Origin: Aeromicrobium wangtongii
GTDB lineage: Bacteria > Actinomycetota > Actinomycetes > Propionibacteriales > Nocardioidaceae
Direction: 5' to 3'
Assembly: GCF_024584515.1 (NCBI RefSeq)
Contig: NZ_CP102173.1
Span: 2,976,001-3,040,000, forward strand
Length of the DNA: 64,000 nucleotides
Below are positions 17,880-26,556 of the stretch, piece after piece; positions within the stretch are counted from its first letter, which is position 1, and each line of letters begins with the position of its first letter. Position numbers and translations under genes: made by a program. The notes beneath the pieces were generated by a model. The model saw only the letters and a program-made list of their open reading frames with translations. It searched no databases and was not told the origin of the DNA.

Positions 17880-18635
17880 TCAGCGCGTCGCGTTGAGGCT
17901 GCGCAGGACCGCGCGCGGCGCGGTCTTCTCCAGGTACGTCCGCGACGGGTTCTTGCTCATCTCGACGGTGATGACGGCCCCGCGACGGTGGTGCTTGCGG
18001 AACCACATCGAGTAGGTGCCGTGGCAGGACGAGAAGCAGTCGAAGGCCCGCTTCGGCAGCTTGATCTGGGCCGCCAGCCGCTTGGCCCACGCCTTGTTGC
18101 CGGTGTCGCGGATGTCGATGCCGTTCAGCGGCTGGTGGAAGCTGATCGTGTACGTCGGCTTGATGCTGTCGGCGAACCGGCGGACCGCGCGGCTCTCCGG
18201 CTCGGAGAACGCCTTCCGGCCCGAGTTCACCGCACCGCCGGCCTTCTTCCAGTCGGTGGAGAAGTTGCGGTTCAGGTCGACCTTGTGGGCGTTCTGGCGG
18301 GTGTTCCTGGCGTACCCGTCGGGGTTGACCACCGGGACGACCCAGATGTCGGCGCCCTTGATGGCCGGCCCGTCGCGCAGCGCCCGCAGCGTCCGCACCG
18401 CCCCCTTCTCGTTGCCGTGCATCGCCGCCAGCAGCAGCACCTTCTTCTTCGACCGCGGGCTGCCCAGCCGCCAGGCAGTGATGTCACGGCCCTTCACGCT
18501 GTGCCCGATGACCCGCTTCTCGATCACGGCAGGACGCTTCGCATCCGCCGCCGAGGCGGGGGCCGCCGCGACGACGACCGCACCGAACGGTGCCACGAGG
18601 ACGACGGACAGCAACCAGGACCCGAGAGACTTCAT
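17880..18635 (-). CDS. Secreted M14 zinc carboxypeptidase
   Basis: 251 aa. Sec signal peptide at residues 1-30 (MKSLGSWLLSVVLVAPFGAVVVAAAPASA). M14 ligands: 'AAMHGNEKGA' (His, Glu), 'VVPVVNPDGYARNTRQNAHKVDLNRNF' (substrate-binding NPDG and NRNF), 'SFHQP' (third His) and 'ITVEMSK' (catalytic Glu). Compact for the family, resembling peptidoglycan-type (MpaA/murein peptide amidase-like) M14 enzymes. It follows the giant AfsR-like regulator by 7 nt on the same strand, so the two are probably co-transcribed. Confidence 0.9.
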   Translation of the reverse strand: MKSLGSWLLSVVLVAPFGAVVVAAAPASAADAKRPAVIEKRVIGHSVKGRDITAWRLGSPRSKKKVLLLAAMHGNEKGAVRTLRALRDGPAIKGADIWVVPVVNPDGYARNTRQNAHKVDLNRNFSTDWKKAGGAVNSGRKAFSEPESRAVRRFADSIKPTYTISFHQPLNGIDIRDTGNKAWAKRLAAQIKLPKRAFDCFSSCHGTYSMWFRKHHRRGAVITVEMSKNPSRTYLEKTAPRAVLRSLNATR

Positions 18636-18642
18636 CGACCCA

Positions 18643-21600
18643 TCATGGCCCAGACGCGGCGACTGCCGCGGGCAGGGCGAAGGCGATGGCGTCCTGCTGC
18701 GTCATCGCAGCACCCTCGGCCCGCAGGGCCTCGAACACGTCCGCCCCCAGAAGAGGTCGCAGCTGGTCGGCGAGCCCGCGGGCGTCGCGATTCGACCGGT
18801 CCCGGCCGCCCCGGATGGCCTCGGCCGCACCCAGCACGCGGGCGGCGTGCTCGCTGCGACCGTGGTGCTGCGCGATGACGGCGGCGGCGGTGGCGATCAC
18901 GGCCATGACCGGCATGTCCGTGGTGGTCAGGCCGACCTGCCGGGCGGTCTCCAGCGCCTGGTCGGCGCCGGCCAGGTCGCCGCTCGCGGCCAGCGTGACG
19001 GCCAGCAGCGCGCGGATCGCGGCGACCATCTGGCCGCTGCCGAACTCTGCGGAGTCGTCGACGTGGTGCAGGGCCTGCTCGAGATGGCGCGCCGCCTCCT
19101 GGTCGTGGCCGACCGCGTGCTCGAGCCGGGCCATGTTCATCCGGGCCACCAGGTTCGGCAGGCGTCCCCCGCCGGCGATCGCACCCGCGAGCTCGGCCTC
19201 CAGATCGGGCCGCAGCTCCTCGACCCGGTCCCGCTCCAGGTGGGCGAGGCGCAGCTCGGCGACCTGCATCCCCGAGAAGCTCAGGTCCTCGGTCGCACCC
19301 ATCTGCTCCAGCAGCGGCAGCGCCTCCTCCCAGCAGGCCAGGGCCCCTGCCGTGTCGCCCTCGAGCGCCTGCAGCGTGGCCCGCTGCGACAGCGCCATCG
19401 CGAGGCCCCACTGGTCGCCGATCTCCCGGAACGCATCGATCGTGGACGCGATGAGATCGGCCGAGCCGTGCGTGTTGCCGGAGTTCTCCATCAGCACGGT
19501 GCGCATCAGGTCGACCATCGCGCCGGTCCAACGGTCGGTGGTGCGCGGGACGACGCGCCCCGGTCCGACGACGTCCAGGTACTGCATGGTCTCCAGGATG
19601 AACTGCACGAGCGGGTGGTCCGGCCGGTGCTCCTCCCACATCCGGACGATCCGCTCGACGTGCGGCCGCCACAGCGCGTCGGGGCCTCCACCGAGCTGGC
19701 CCGATCCGAGGATGCCGGTGACGGCGAGCGCCTCGACGCAGATCTCGCTGGCCGGGTCCGCAGCACCGGGCAGCTCCAGCACCACCTGCGCCCAGCGGGC
19801 CGCCTCCATGTGCTGGCTGCGGATCGACCAGTACCACGCCAGCGCGGTCACCAGGCGTGCGGCGGCGGGCCGATCGCCGCGGTCGATCGCGAACCGCAGC
19901 GCGGCCATGACGTTGGCGTGATCGGTGTCCAGCGCGGTCAGCGCCTCCACCTGGGCCGGTCCCCGCACGAGGGCCGCCTGCGCCTCGGCCAGGCCCAGGA
20001 AGTGCGCGAGGTGCGCCGCGCGGGCGTGCTCGGCGAGCCCACGCTCCACGAGGCGCTCGACGCCGTACTCGCGCAGGGTCTCCAGCATCCGGAACCGTGG
20101 CTGGTCGCCGCGCACCGGCACCAGCAGCGACTTGTCGGCCAGCGAGTCGAGCAGGTCCTCGACAGGCGCCCCTGCCTCCGCGACGGCAGCGGCGCTCTCG
20201 ACGGTCACCCCGCCCGGGAACACGGCGATGCGTTCGACGAGGTCGCGCTCGTCGTCGTCGAGCAGGTCCCAGCTCCACTCCACGACCGCGCGCAACGTCC
20301 GGTGGCGTGGCAGCGCGGTCCGGCTGCCGCCGGTCAGCAGTCGGAAGCGGTCGCCGAGCCGATCGGCGACCTGCGCCACGGTCAGCGTCCGCAGCCGCGC
20401 GGCGGCCAGCTCGATCGCCAGTGGCTGACCGTCGAGGCGGCGACAGATCTCCACGACCTCCGGGACGGTGGCTTCGTCCAGCCGAAATGACTGGTCGACG
20501 GCCCGCGCGCGCTGCACGAACAGCGCGACGGCGCTGTGCTGCATGGCTTGCTCGGGGGTGGCGCCGTCGCGCGGGGACGTCAACGGGCTGAGCTGGTAGG
20601 CGTACTCGCCGATGATGCGCAGCGGCTCGCGGCTGGTCGTGAGCACGCGCAGGTCCGGCGCCTGCGCCAGCAGCTCCTCGGCGAGCCCGGCGACGCCGTC
20701 GACGAGGTGCTCGCAGTTGTCGATCAGCAGCAGTCCCCGGGCGTCGCGGACGGCGTCCAGGAGTCGGGCGCGGTCGTCCGGGCGCTGGCCACTCTGGGCG
20801 CGCTCCGTCACGACGACCTCGAGCAGACCCATGGCCGACAAGATGGCGCGCACGATGCCGTCCTCGCCGGTGACGGGCGCCAGCTCGGTGAGCCACACGG
20901 CCCCGAAGCGGTCGGAGGTCGCCCGCGCGGCCTCGATCGCCAGCCGTGTCTTGCCGGCACCGCCGGGACCCAGGATCGTCACGAGGCGGTGGTCCTCCAG
21001 CGCTTCCCGAAGATCGGCGATCGCAGCCTCACGACCCACGAACGACGTCAGGCCGGCCGGCAGCGAGGCGGGCGTGCGTCGTGGCCCCCGCTCGCCGCGC
21101 AGGATCGACAGGTGGATGGCCTGCAGCTCGGCCGAGGGGTCGGTGCCGAGGTCATCGGCCAGGGAGGTCCGCAATCGCTCGTAGGCGGTGAGCGCCTCGT
21201 TCGCCCGGCCGTGGGCCACCAGGGCCGACAGGTACGCCCGCCACAGCCCGTCCCGGTAGGGATGCTCGGTCACCAGCGCCGCGAGCTCCGCGATGACGGT
21301 CGGATCGGTGCGGGCACGGGACTCGAGGCTGGTCTCGACCGCGGTCAGCCGCAGCTCCAGCAGCCGGTCGGCGGCCGCCGCGACGAACGGCAGGTCGGGC
21401 AGGTCCGACATCGGGTCGCCGCGCCACAGGGCCAGCGCCTCGGTGGCCCGGCCCGCGGCGACGAGCTGCGCGAACTCGTCGGCGTCCACGACGACGTCGC
21501 GCAGGACGTACCCAGGGGAGGACGATTCGAGTGCCGCGTCCGGCAGGCGCCGGCGGGTGCGCGACACGACCGACTGCAGGGCGCCCCTCGCGTCGTCGGG

Positions 21601-21771
21601 GACGTCGACGCCCCACAGGTCGTCGATCAGCGTCGCAGCTGCGACGGGACGTCCGCCTGCGAGCGCGAGGCGGGCCAGCAGGGCGCGGTTGCGCGGCCCG
21701 CCGACATCGATCGAGCGATCATCAGCGCGCACCCGCAACGGTCCGAGGACGTCCACCTGCACATGGCTCAT
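18643..21771 (-). CDS. AfsR/SARP-type regulator: wHTH-BTAD-NTPase-TPR
   Basis: 1042 aa from the ATG at 21771. The first 90 residues form an OmpR-type winged helix ('VQVDVLGPLRVRADDRSIDVGGPRNRALLARLALAGGRPV'). A bacterial transcriptional activation domain (about 95-240, 'YRDGLWRAYLSALVAHGRANEALTAYERLRTSLADDLG') follows. Next comes an AP-ATPase/NB-ARC-like NTPase with Walker A 'ILGPGGAGKTRLAIE' near 275 and 'LLLIDNCEHLVD' as Walker B. The C-terminal 400 residues are helical Ala/Leu/Arg-rich TPR-like repeats. Such proteins activate secondary-metabolite or stress genes, but no biosynthetic cluster is adjacent; only the M14 peptidase follows it. Confidence 0.9.
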   Translation of the reverse strand: MSHVQVDVLGPLRVRADDRSIDVGGPRNRALLARLALAGGRPVAAATLIDDLWGVDVPDDARGALQSVVSRTRRRLPDAALESSSPGYVLRDVVVDADEFAQLVAAGRATEALALWRGDPMSDLPDLPFVAAAADRLLELRLTAVETSLESRARTDPTVIAELAALVTEHPYRDGLWRAYLSALVAHGRANEALTAYERLRTSLADDLGTDPSAELQAIHLSILRGERGPRRTPASLPAGLTSFVGREAAIADLREALEDHRLVTILGPGGAGKTRLAIEAARATSDRFGAVWLTELAPVTGEDGIVRAILSAMGLLEVVVTERAQSGQRPDDRARLLDAVRDARGLLLIDNCEHLVDGVAGLAEELLAQAPDLRVLTTSREPLRIIGEYAYQLSPLTSPRDGATPEQAMQHSAVALFVQRARAVDQSFRLDEATVPEVVEICRRLDGQPLAIELAAARLRTLTVAQVADRLGDRFRLLTGGSRTALPRHRTLRAVVEWSWDLLDDDERDLVERIAVFPGGVTVESAAAVAEAGAPVEDLLDSLADKSLLVPVRGDQPRFRMLETLREYGVERLVERGLAEHARAAHLAHFLGLAEAQAALVRGPAQVEALTALDTDHANVMAALRFAIDRGDRPAAARLVTALAWYWSIRSQHMEAARWAQVVLELPGAADPASEICVEALAVTGILGSGQLGGGPDALWRPHVERIVRMWEEHRPDHPLVQFILETMQYLDVVGPGRVVPRTTDRWTGAMVDLMRTVLMENSGNTHGSADLIASTIDAFREIGDQWGLAMALSQRATLQALEGDTAGALACWEEALPLLEQMGATEDLSFSGMQVAELRLAHLERDRVEELRPDLEAELAGAIAGGGRLPNLVARMNMARLEHAVGHDQEAARHLEQALHHVDDSAEFGSGQMVAAIRALLAVTLAASGDLAGADQALETARQVGLTTTDMPVMAVIATAAAVIAQHHGRSEHAARVLGAAEAIRGGRDRSNRDARGLADQLRPLLGADVFEALRAEGAAMTQQDAIAFALPAAVAASGP

Positions 21772-21801
21772 TCTGCCCCGCCGAGTGGCGCAAACACCCC
21801 C

Positions 21802-21860
21802 GCGACTGGCGCAATTCGCTCCGACACGCCATCTCATTGTGTCCAGATTGCGCCACTCGC
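21802..21860 (-). terminator. Nested hairpin downstream of the response regulator gene
   Basis: Outer arms GCGACTGGCGCAAT (21802-21815) and ATTGCGCCACTCGC (21847-21860) pair at 13 of 14 positions; inner arms GACAC/GTGTC (21823-21827, 21839-21843) close the loop. A further direct copy of the core (GAGTGGCGCAA) lies 21 nt upstream at 21783. The block begins 16 nt after the response-regulator stop, so it probably ends that operon. Confidence 0.65.
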
Positions 21861-21876
21861 GGTTCTGGGGGCGGGG

Positions 21877-22518
21877 TCAGATGAGGCGGCGGTCGTTGGC
21901 CCACCGGGTGAGCTCGTGGCGGCTGGACAGCTGCAGCTTGCGCAGGACGCTGGACACGTGGGTCTCGACGGTCTTGATCGAGATGAACAGCTCCTTGGCG
22001 ACCTCCTTGTAGGCGTAGCCGCGGGCGATCAGCCGCATCACCTCCCGCTCCCGCTCGGTCAGACGGTCGAGGTCCTCGTCGACCTGGGCGATCTCGATCG
22101 TCCCCGCGAACGCGTCGAGCACGAACCCCGCCAGCCGCGGGCTGAACACCGCATCCCCTCCGGCCACCCGCTCGATCGCGTCGAACAGCTCGGGACCCGA
22201 GATGTTCTTGGTGACGTAGCCGCGCGCGCCGGCGCGGATGATGCCGATGACGTCCTCGGCCGCATCGCTGACCGACAGGGCCAGGAACTTCGTGTCCGGG
22301 TGCCGCACGTGCAGACGCCGGATGACCTCGAGTCCGCCACCACCGGGCATGTGGACGTCCAGCAGGACGACATCGGGCGATGTCTGCGCGATCATCGCGA
22401 CCGCGGACTCGACGTCATCGGCCTCGCCGACGACATCGACCCGTCCGTCGATCTCGGCCTTCACGCCGGTGCGGAACATGGCATGGTCGTCGACGATCGC
22501 GATGCGGAGCGGGGTCAT
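21877..22518 (-). CDS. NarL/LuxR-family response regulator
   Basis: 213 aa. Receiver domain at 1-120 with acidic pocket 'IVDDH' and phospho-acceptor D54 in 'VVLLDVHMP'. LuxR-type helix-turn-helix at about 150-205 ('LTEREREVMRLIARGYAYKEVAKELFISIKTVETHVSSVLRKL'). The start overlaps the upstream kinase stop as ATGA, so the pair is a two-component system. By kinase type (PspC + HisKA_3-like) it resembles Streptomyces MacRS, which controls envelope and morphology genes. Likely targets are the divergent PspC genes at 23.9-25.5 kb. Confidence 0.94.
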   Translation of the reverse strand: MTPLRIAIVDDHAMFRTGVKAEIDGRVDVVGEADDVESAVAMIAQTSPDVVLLDVHMPGGGGLEVIRRLHVRHPDTKFLALSVSDAAEDVIGIIRAGARGYVTKNISGPELFDAIERVAGGDAVFSPRLAGFVLDAFAGTIEIAQVDEDLDRLTEREREVMRLIARGYAYKEVAKELFISIKTVETHVSSVLRKLQLSSRHELTRWANDRRLI

Positions 22519-23810
22519 CGGGTGTCCTCCTGGGACGAGGTGGTCTCGGTGGGGGTGTGCTCGGCGCGGACGGGGACGCTCATCGCGACCTCGGTGCCGC
22601 CGCCGGGCTCGCTGCGGATGGTGGCGGTGCCGCCGTGTCGTTCGATCCGGGCGATGATCGAGCCGCGGACGCCCATGCGGTCGTCGGCGATCGAGTCCAG
22701 GTCGAAGCCGGTCCCCCGGTCGCGGACGAACACCTGCGCCTGCTGGGCCCCGGTCTCGGCGTACACGTCGACCCGGTCGTCGCCGGAGTGCTTGGCCGCG
22801 TTGATCATCGCCTCGCGGGCGGCCTGCACCAGCGCCGAGACATTGGCGTCCAATGGCGCATCGCCCACCGCGATGACCTCGACGGGCACCCGGTGGGCGT
22901 CCTCGACGTCGGCGGCGGCCGCTCGCAGGGCTGCGACCAGCGAGTCGCCGGGCTGCTCGTCGTTGCCGTACAGCCAGTCCCGCAGCTCGCGCTCCTGCCG
23001 CCGCGCGAGCGTCGCGACGACTGCGGCGTCGCCGGCATTCTTCTGCAGCAGGGCGAGCGTCTGCAGCACCGAGTCGTGCAGGTGCGCCGCGACGTCCGCG
23101 CGCTCCTGCGACCGCACCCGCTCGCGCCGCTCCCGTGCGAGGTCACCCAGCAGCCGCGAGATCCACGGGCCGAGGATCAACCCGATGCCGAGCACCGCGA
23201 CGACCAACGCGGACGCGAGGTTCAACGCCGCTCCCCAGCCGCCCTCCTTGGTCAGGAAGTACAGCGCCGCGACCGCGACGAGGCCCGCGCCCGCCGCCAC
23301 CCGGGAGGCGAACGCCCACCCGGACGTCTGCCGCATCCAGCGGCTCCAGGCGACGTCGTCGAACTGGCGCCAGATGACCGCGACCCCGATCACCGCGACC
23401 AGCAGCGGCCCGAACAGTCCGTCGTCGATGCCCCGCCCGGTGGCCTGGATCAGCAGCAGGACGCCGATGCCGACGGCTCCCAGCGCGATGGTCTGGGCGA
23501 TCTCGGTGGGCCCCGCCCGACCGCCGCTGCGCAGGCCGCGGCGGGTCGCCGACTCCAGGCCGGGCGACAGGTCGGGGCCCTCCAGCGGCAGGAAGCGCCA
23601 CAGCAGCAGGTAGGCGATGACACCGATGCCCTGGAACCAGGTGGCGACGATGAAGGCCAGGCGGACGTACAGCACCGGCACGCCGAGGTGGTCGGCCAGA
23701 CCCGCCGCGACGCCACCGACCAGGCGGCGCTCGGCCGGCCGGTACGCACGACGGTAGGTGGGCGCGGGCAGGTCACCGACGGGGGCGGTGCTCGCGGCGC
23801 GGGAGGTCAC
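22515..23810 (-). CDS. PspC-domain sensor histidine kinase
   Basis: 431 aa from the GTG at 23810; the upstream open frame to 24038 runs into the divergent gene. Residues about 15-75 are a PspC domain ('YRPAERRLVGGVAAGLADHLGVPVLYVRLAFIVATW...LLLWRFLPL'). Four or five further helices follow (about 105-240). The NarX-type dimerisation/phosphoacceptor motif 'RADVAAHLHDSVLQTLALLQ' and an HATPase with 'REAMINAAKHSG' and 'VFVRDRGTGFD' complete it. Detects envelope stress (inference from PspC) and phosphorylates the coupled response regulator. Confidence 0.93.
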   Translation of the reverse strand: MTSRAASTAPVGDLPAPTYRRAYRPAERRLVGGVAAGLADHLGVPVLYVRLAFIVATWFQGIGVIAYLLLWRFLPLEGPDLSPGLESATRRGLRSGGRAGPTEIAQTIALGAVGIGVLLLIQATGRGIDDGLFGPLLVAVIGVAVIWRQFDDVAWSRWMRQTSGWAFASRVAAGAGLVAVAALYFLTKEGGWGAALNLASALVVAVLGIGLILGPWISRLLGDLARERRERVRSQERADVAAHLHDSVLQTLALLQKNAGDAAVVATLARRQERELRDWLYGNDEQPGDSLVAALRAAAADVEDAHRVPVEVIAVGDAPLDANVSALVQAAREAMINAAKHSGDDRVDVYAETGAQQAQVFVRDRGTGFDLDSIADDRMGVRGSIIARIERHGGTATIRSEPGGGTEVAMSVPVRAEHTPTETTSSQEDTR

Positions 23811-23940
23811 CCAGTGATCGTCACACGTCCGCACGCACGCCCGCCACCAGGATCGACCCCCGGGCACCCTGAGCCGTCCCCGGGCCGGACCAGGGTCGTA
23901 CCCGATGTGGAAAGGCGCCCGCATCGTCCACGATGGAGGC

Positions 23941-25098
23941 ATGAACGACACCCAGCAGTTCGCGCCGCCGGCCGGTGACCCCCCGCCCGGTCCCGGCGAC
24001 GAGTTCGATCCGTCCCGGCTCCGCACCATCGCCGACATGCGCCGGTCCCGCGACGACCGGGTCGTGGCCGGCGTGTGCGCAGGCGCGGCGCGCTACCTGG
24101 GCATCGACCCGATCGTCGTCCGGGTCGTGATCGCCGTGCTGACCATCGCGGGCTTCGCCGGTGCCATCGTCTACGTCGCCGCGTGGGTGCTGGTGCCGTC
24201 CGACGACGCCGACAAGAGCCTCGCCGCCGAGTGGTTCAAGCTGGACCGCAACGAGGAGCAGGTGCGGGTGGGCGGCCTGGTCGCCGCCGCCATCCTCGCC
24301 GCGCTGTCGATCGTCGGCGACAGCAGCTGGGCCTGGTGGGGCGGCGCGCCGTGGTGGCTGCTGCCCACGGCACTGGTCCTGTACGTTTTCTGGGTGCGCC
24401 CGCGCCGCCGCCGCGAGCAGCGGGAACGGCGCGAGCAGGTGCTGCACGATCCCACCGCCGACCGCACCCAGACGATCCCGGTCACCCGGACCGCCGCGGA
24501 GCCCCGCGAGGGACGGTCCAACACGCTGCTGCTGCTGACCGCGTCACTGGCGGCCATCGCGCTCGCCGTGACCCTGATCTACGACGAGGTGCAGGAGGAC
24601 CTGCCGTGGACGACATATGTCGCGGTGGCACTGGCCGCCGTCGGCGTCGGCCTGCTGATCGGCACGTTCTTCGGCACCAGCGGCGGCCTGGTGCTGATCG
24701 GCGCGGTGCTGGCCGTCGCGCTGACCGTCGGATCGGCCCTGCCCGGCGGACGCCTCGGGACGCAACGCACCTCACCCACGCTCGCTGCGGCGGTCGACGA
24801 CCACTACCGGCACGGCATCGGCCTGCTCGAGCTCGACCTGACCGATGTGTCGGACCCTGACGCGCTGCTGGGGCGGACCGTCGTCCTGGACGCGGGCATC
24901 GGCCTGACGCGGGTCGTCGTCCCCGACGGGCTCCCCGTGCGGGTCGACACCGACCTCAAGGCCGGGCAGATCTCGCTGTTCGGTCGTGAGGACGACGGCA
25001 CCGACCTCGAGCTGTCGACCGGCGACACGCCGCCCGAGGCTGCCGTGACCATCGACGTCGACCAGAAGGCCGGCAGGATAGAGGTGATCCGCCAATGA
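23941..25098 (+). CDS. PspC-domain membrane protein with LiaF-like C-terminus
   Basis: 385 aa; TGGAGGC immediately precedes the ATG. An N-terminal Pro-rich cytosolic tail, then a PspC domain (about 33-85, 'RSRDDRVVAGVCAGAARYLGIDPIVVRVVIAVLTI..FAGAIVYVAAWVLVP'). A Trp-rich pair of helices (115-150) and two more hydrophobic pairs (about 195-260) follow. The last 90 residues form a beta-rich domain ('GIGLLELDLTDV...GLPVRVDTDLKAGQISLFG') like the LiaF/DUF4097 cell-wall-antibiotic response domain. Divergent from the PspC kinase with a 130-nt shared promoter region. Confidence 0.9.
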   Translation: MNDTQQFAPPAGDPPPGPGDEFDPSRLRTIADMRRSRDDRVVAGVCAGAARYLGIDPIVVRVVIAVLTIAGFAGAIVYVAAWVLVPSDDADKSLAAEWFKLDRNEEQVRVGGLVAAAILAALSIVGDSSWAWWGGAPWWLLPTALVLYVFWVRPRRRREQRERREQVLHDPTADRTQTIPVTRTAAEPREGRSNTLLLLTASLAAIALAVTLIYDEVQEDLPWTTYVAVALAAVGVGLLIGTFFGTSGGLVLIGAVLAVALTVGSALPGGRLGTQRTSPTLAAAVDDHYRHGIGLLELDLTDVSDPDALLGRTVVLDAGIGLTRVVVPDGLPVRVDTDLKAGQISLFGREDDGTDLELSTGDTPPEAAVTIDVDQKAGRIEVIRQ

Positions 25099-25346
25099 AC
25101 CGCCATCCGTTCTGCTGGCAGAACCTCGTCTTCGGGTTGCTCTTCCTGGCGATCGCCGGCAGCTGGGCGGTCCGGAAGACCGACCTGCTGACGACACGCG
25201 AGCTGAGCCTCACCGCGGCCGCGGTGCTCATCCTGCTGGGCCTGATCGGGGTCGCCGCGACCCTGCGGCCCCGACGCCCGAGCAACGCCCCCTCCCAGAC
25301 CGAACCAGAAGGAGAAGCCCATGAAGAAGCTCACCCGCAGCCGTGA
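25095..25346 (+). CDS. Small two-TM membrane protein of the PspC operon
   Basis: 83 aa. Two helices (about 9-27 and 38-57) and an acidic, Pro/Glu/His-rich tail. It overlaps the preceding PspC gene as ATGA and the following PspC gene by 26 nt, so it belongs to the operon. No recognised family. The tail may exist partly because the ribosome site of the next gene lies within it. Confidence 0.85.
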   Translation: MNRHPFCWQNLVFGLLFLAIAGSWAVRKTDLLTTRELSLTAAAVLILLGLIGVAATLRPRRPSNAPSQTEPEGEAHEEAHPQP

Positions 25347-25536
25347 CGACCGGTGGATCGCCGGCGTGTGCGGCGGGGTGGCCGAGTACGCCGGCATCGA
25401 CGCCAACGTCGTCCGCCTCGTGCTGGCCGTCTGCACCGTCCTGGGCGCCGGATCCCTCCTGATCGCCTACCTCGTGGCTTGGGTGCTCATCCCCCAGCGC
25501 CCGCTGACCGACACCATCCGTCCGCACGACTACTGA
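25321..25536 (+). CDS. Stand-alone PspC-domain protein
   Basis: 71 aa, essentially only a PspC domain: 'KLTRSRDDRWIAGVCGGVAEYAGIDANVVRLVLAVCTVLGAGSLLIAYLVAWVLIPQ'. One amphipathic/hydrophobic helix pair. An AAGGAG site lies 6-7 nt before the ATG and inside the upstream gene. Third PspC-containing protein in the locus. Its stop overlaps the convergent GDPD stop by 7 nt. Confidence 0.92.
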   Translation: MKKLTRSRDDRWIAGVCGGVAEYAGIDANVVRLVLAVCTVLGAGSLLIAYLVAWVLIPQRPLTDTIRPHDY

Positions 25537-26549
25537 CGCGACAGCCACAGCTCGCGGGCCTGGACCGCCGTCTGCGTGAAGTCCGAGAAGACCCCGTCCA
25601 CACCGGCGTCGAAGAAGGCCAGGTACTCGCCCACCGCATCGCCGTAGGCAGCCTTGTCGCGGCTGAGGCGCAGCTCTGTCGGCAGGAAGTTGTTCTCGTT
25701 GCGCATGGTCCAGATGTGCACCAGGAGGCCCAGGTCGTGGGCGCGGCCCACGAGCTTGGTCTGGCCGGCCAGCCGGGACCGGACGTCGCGCCGGATGACC
25801 CGGCTCTTGTTGGGACCGATGCCGTCGGCGTACGCGGCGATCTTGGTCAGCTCCGCACGCTTGCGCATCGACCGGTACGTCCGCGGGTCGCGGGCGGCGA
25901 TGAAGTCGTACGGCGCGCCCTTGCGGTCGATGAGCTGGATCAGCGTCAACGGGGTGCGGTCACGCAGGGCGCGCAGATTGCCCGTCTCCATCGACTGGAT
26001 GACGATCTTGGCTCCCGAGTGGTTGACCCCTCGTCGCTCCAGATTGGCGATCAGCAGGTCGTTGAGGTCCAGCCGCAGCCGGCTGAAGTAGGTCGGGTGC
26101 TTGGTCTCGACGTAGACCCCGACCGGGTTCGGGCGCCCTCGACTGCCTTCCTCGGCGATGTCGAGCACCTCGTCGAAGGTCAGGATCTGCTCGGTGCGGG
26201 CCAGCGCGATGTTCTGGGGACGCAGCTGGGGCAGACGCTCACGCACCCGGAGCGTCTTGAGCTCGGCGATCGTGAAGTCCTCGGTGAACCAGCCGGTCCG
26301 CGGGACACCGTCGACGAACTTCATGACCTTGCGGTCGGCGAACTCCTTGTGCTCGGCGACATCGGTCGTGCCGCCGATCTCGTTCTCGTGCCGCACGACC
26401 AGCACGCCGTCCTTGCTCGCCACGACATCGGGCTCGATGTAGTCGCAGCCCTGCTCGATCGCGAGCTCGTACGACGGGCGGGTGTGCTCCAGCCGATGAC
26501 CGGGGACGCCCCGGTGGCCGATGACGATGGGCGGTGACACCTGGGACAC
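25530..26549 (-). CDS. Glycerophosphodiester phosphodiesterase
   Basis: 339 aa from the GTG at 26549 (GGAG 6 nt upstream). Hydrolyses glycerophosphodiesters to glycerol 3-phosphate and an alcohol. GDPD motifs: 'VIGHRGVPGHRLEHTRPSYELAIEQGCDYIEPDVVASKDGVLVVRHE' (His, Glu-Asp metal ligands, second His). A later 'GVYVETKHPTYF' carries the third Glu. The C-terminal 'LGLLVHIWTMRNEN...GVDGVFSDF' is typical of GlpQ-like enzymes. No signal peptide is evident, so it is probably cytosolic, unlike E. coli GlpQ. Confidence 0.93.
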   Translation of the reverse strand: MSQVSPPIVIGHRGVPGHRLEHTRPSYELAIEQGCDYIEPDVVASKDGVLVVRHENEIGGTTDVAEHKEFADRKVMKFVDGVPRTGWFTEDFTIAELKTLRVRERLPQLRPQNIALARTEQILTFDEVLDIAEEGSRGRPNPVGVYVETKHPTYFSRLRLDLNDLLIANLERRGVNHSGAKIVIQSMETGNLRALRDRTPLTLIQLIDRKGAPYDFIAARDPRTYRSMRKRAELTKIAAYADGIGPNKSRVIRRDVRSRLAGQTKLVGRAHDLGLLVHIWTMRNENNFLPTELRLSRDKAAYGDAVGEYLAFFDAGVDGVFSDFTQTAVQARELWLSRQ

Positions 26550-26556
26550 GGCTCCA

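Noticed and set aside
20536-23613. A 1025-codon plus-strand open frame
   Set aside because: It runs antisense across the AfsR-like regulator, response regulator and kinase genes and crosses their boundaries; no motifs.
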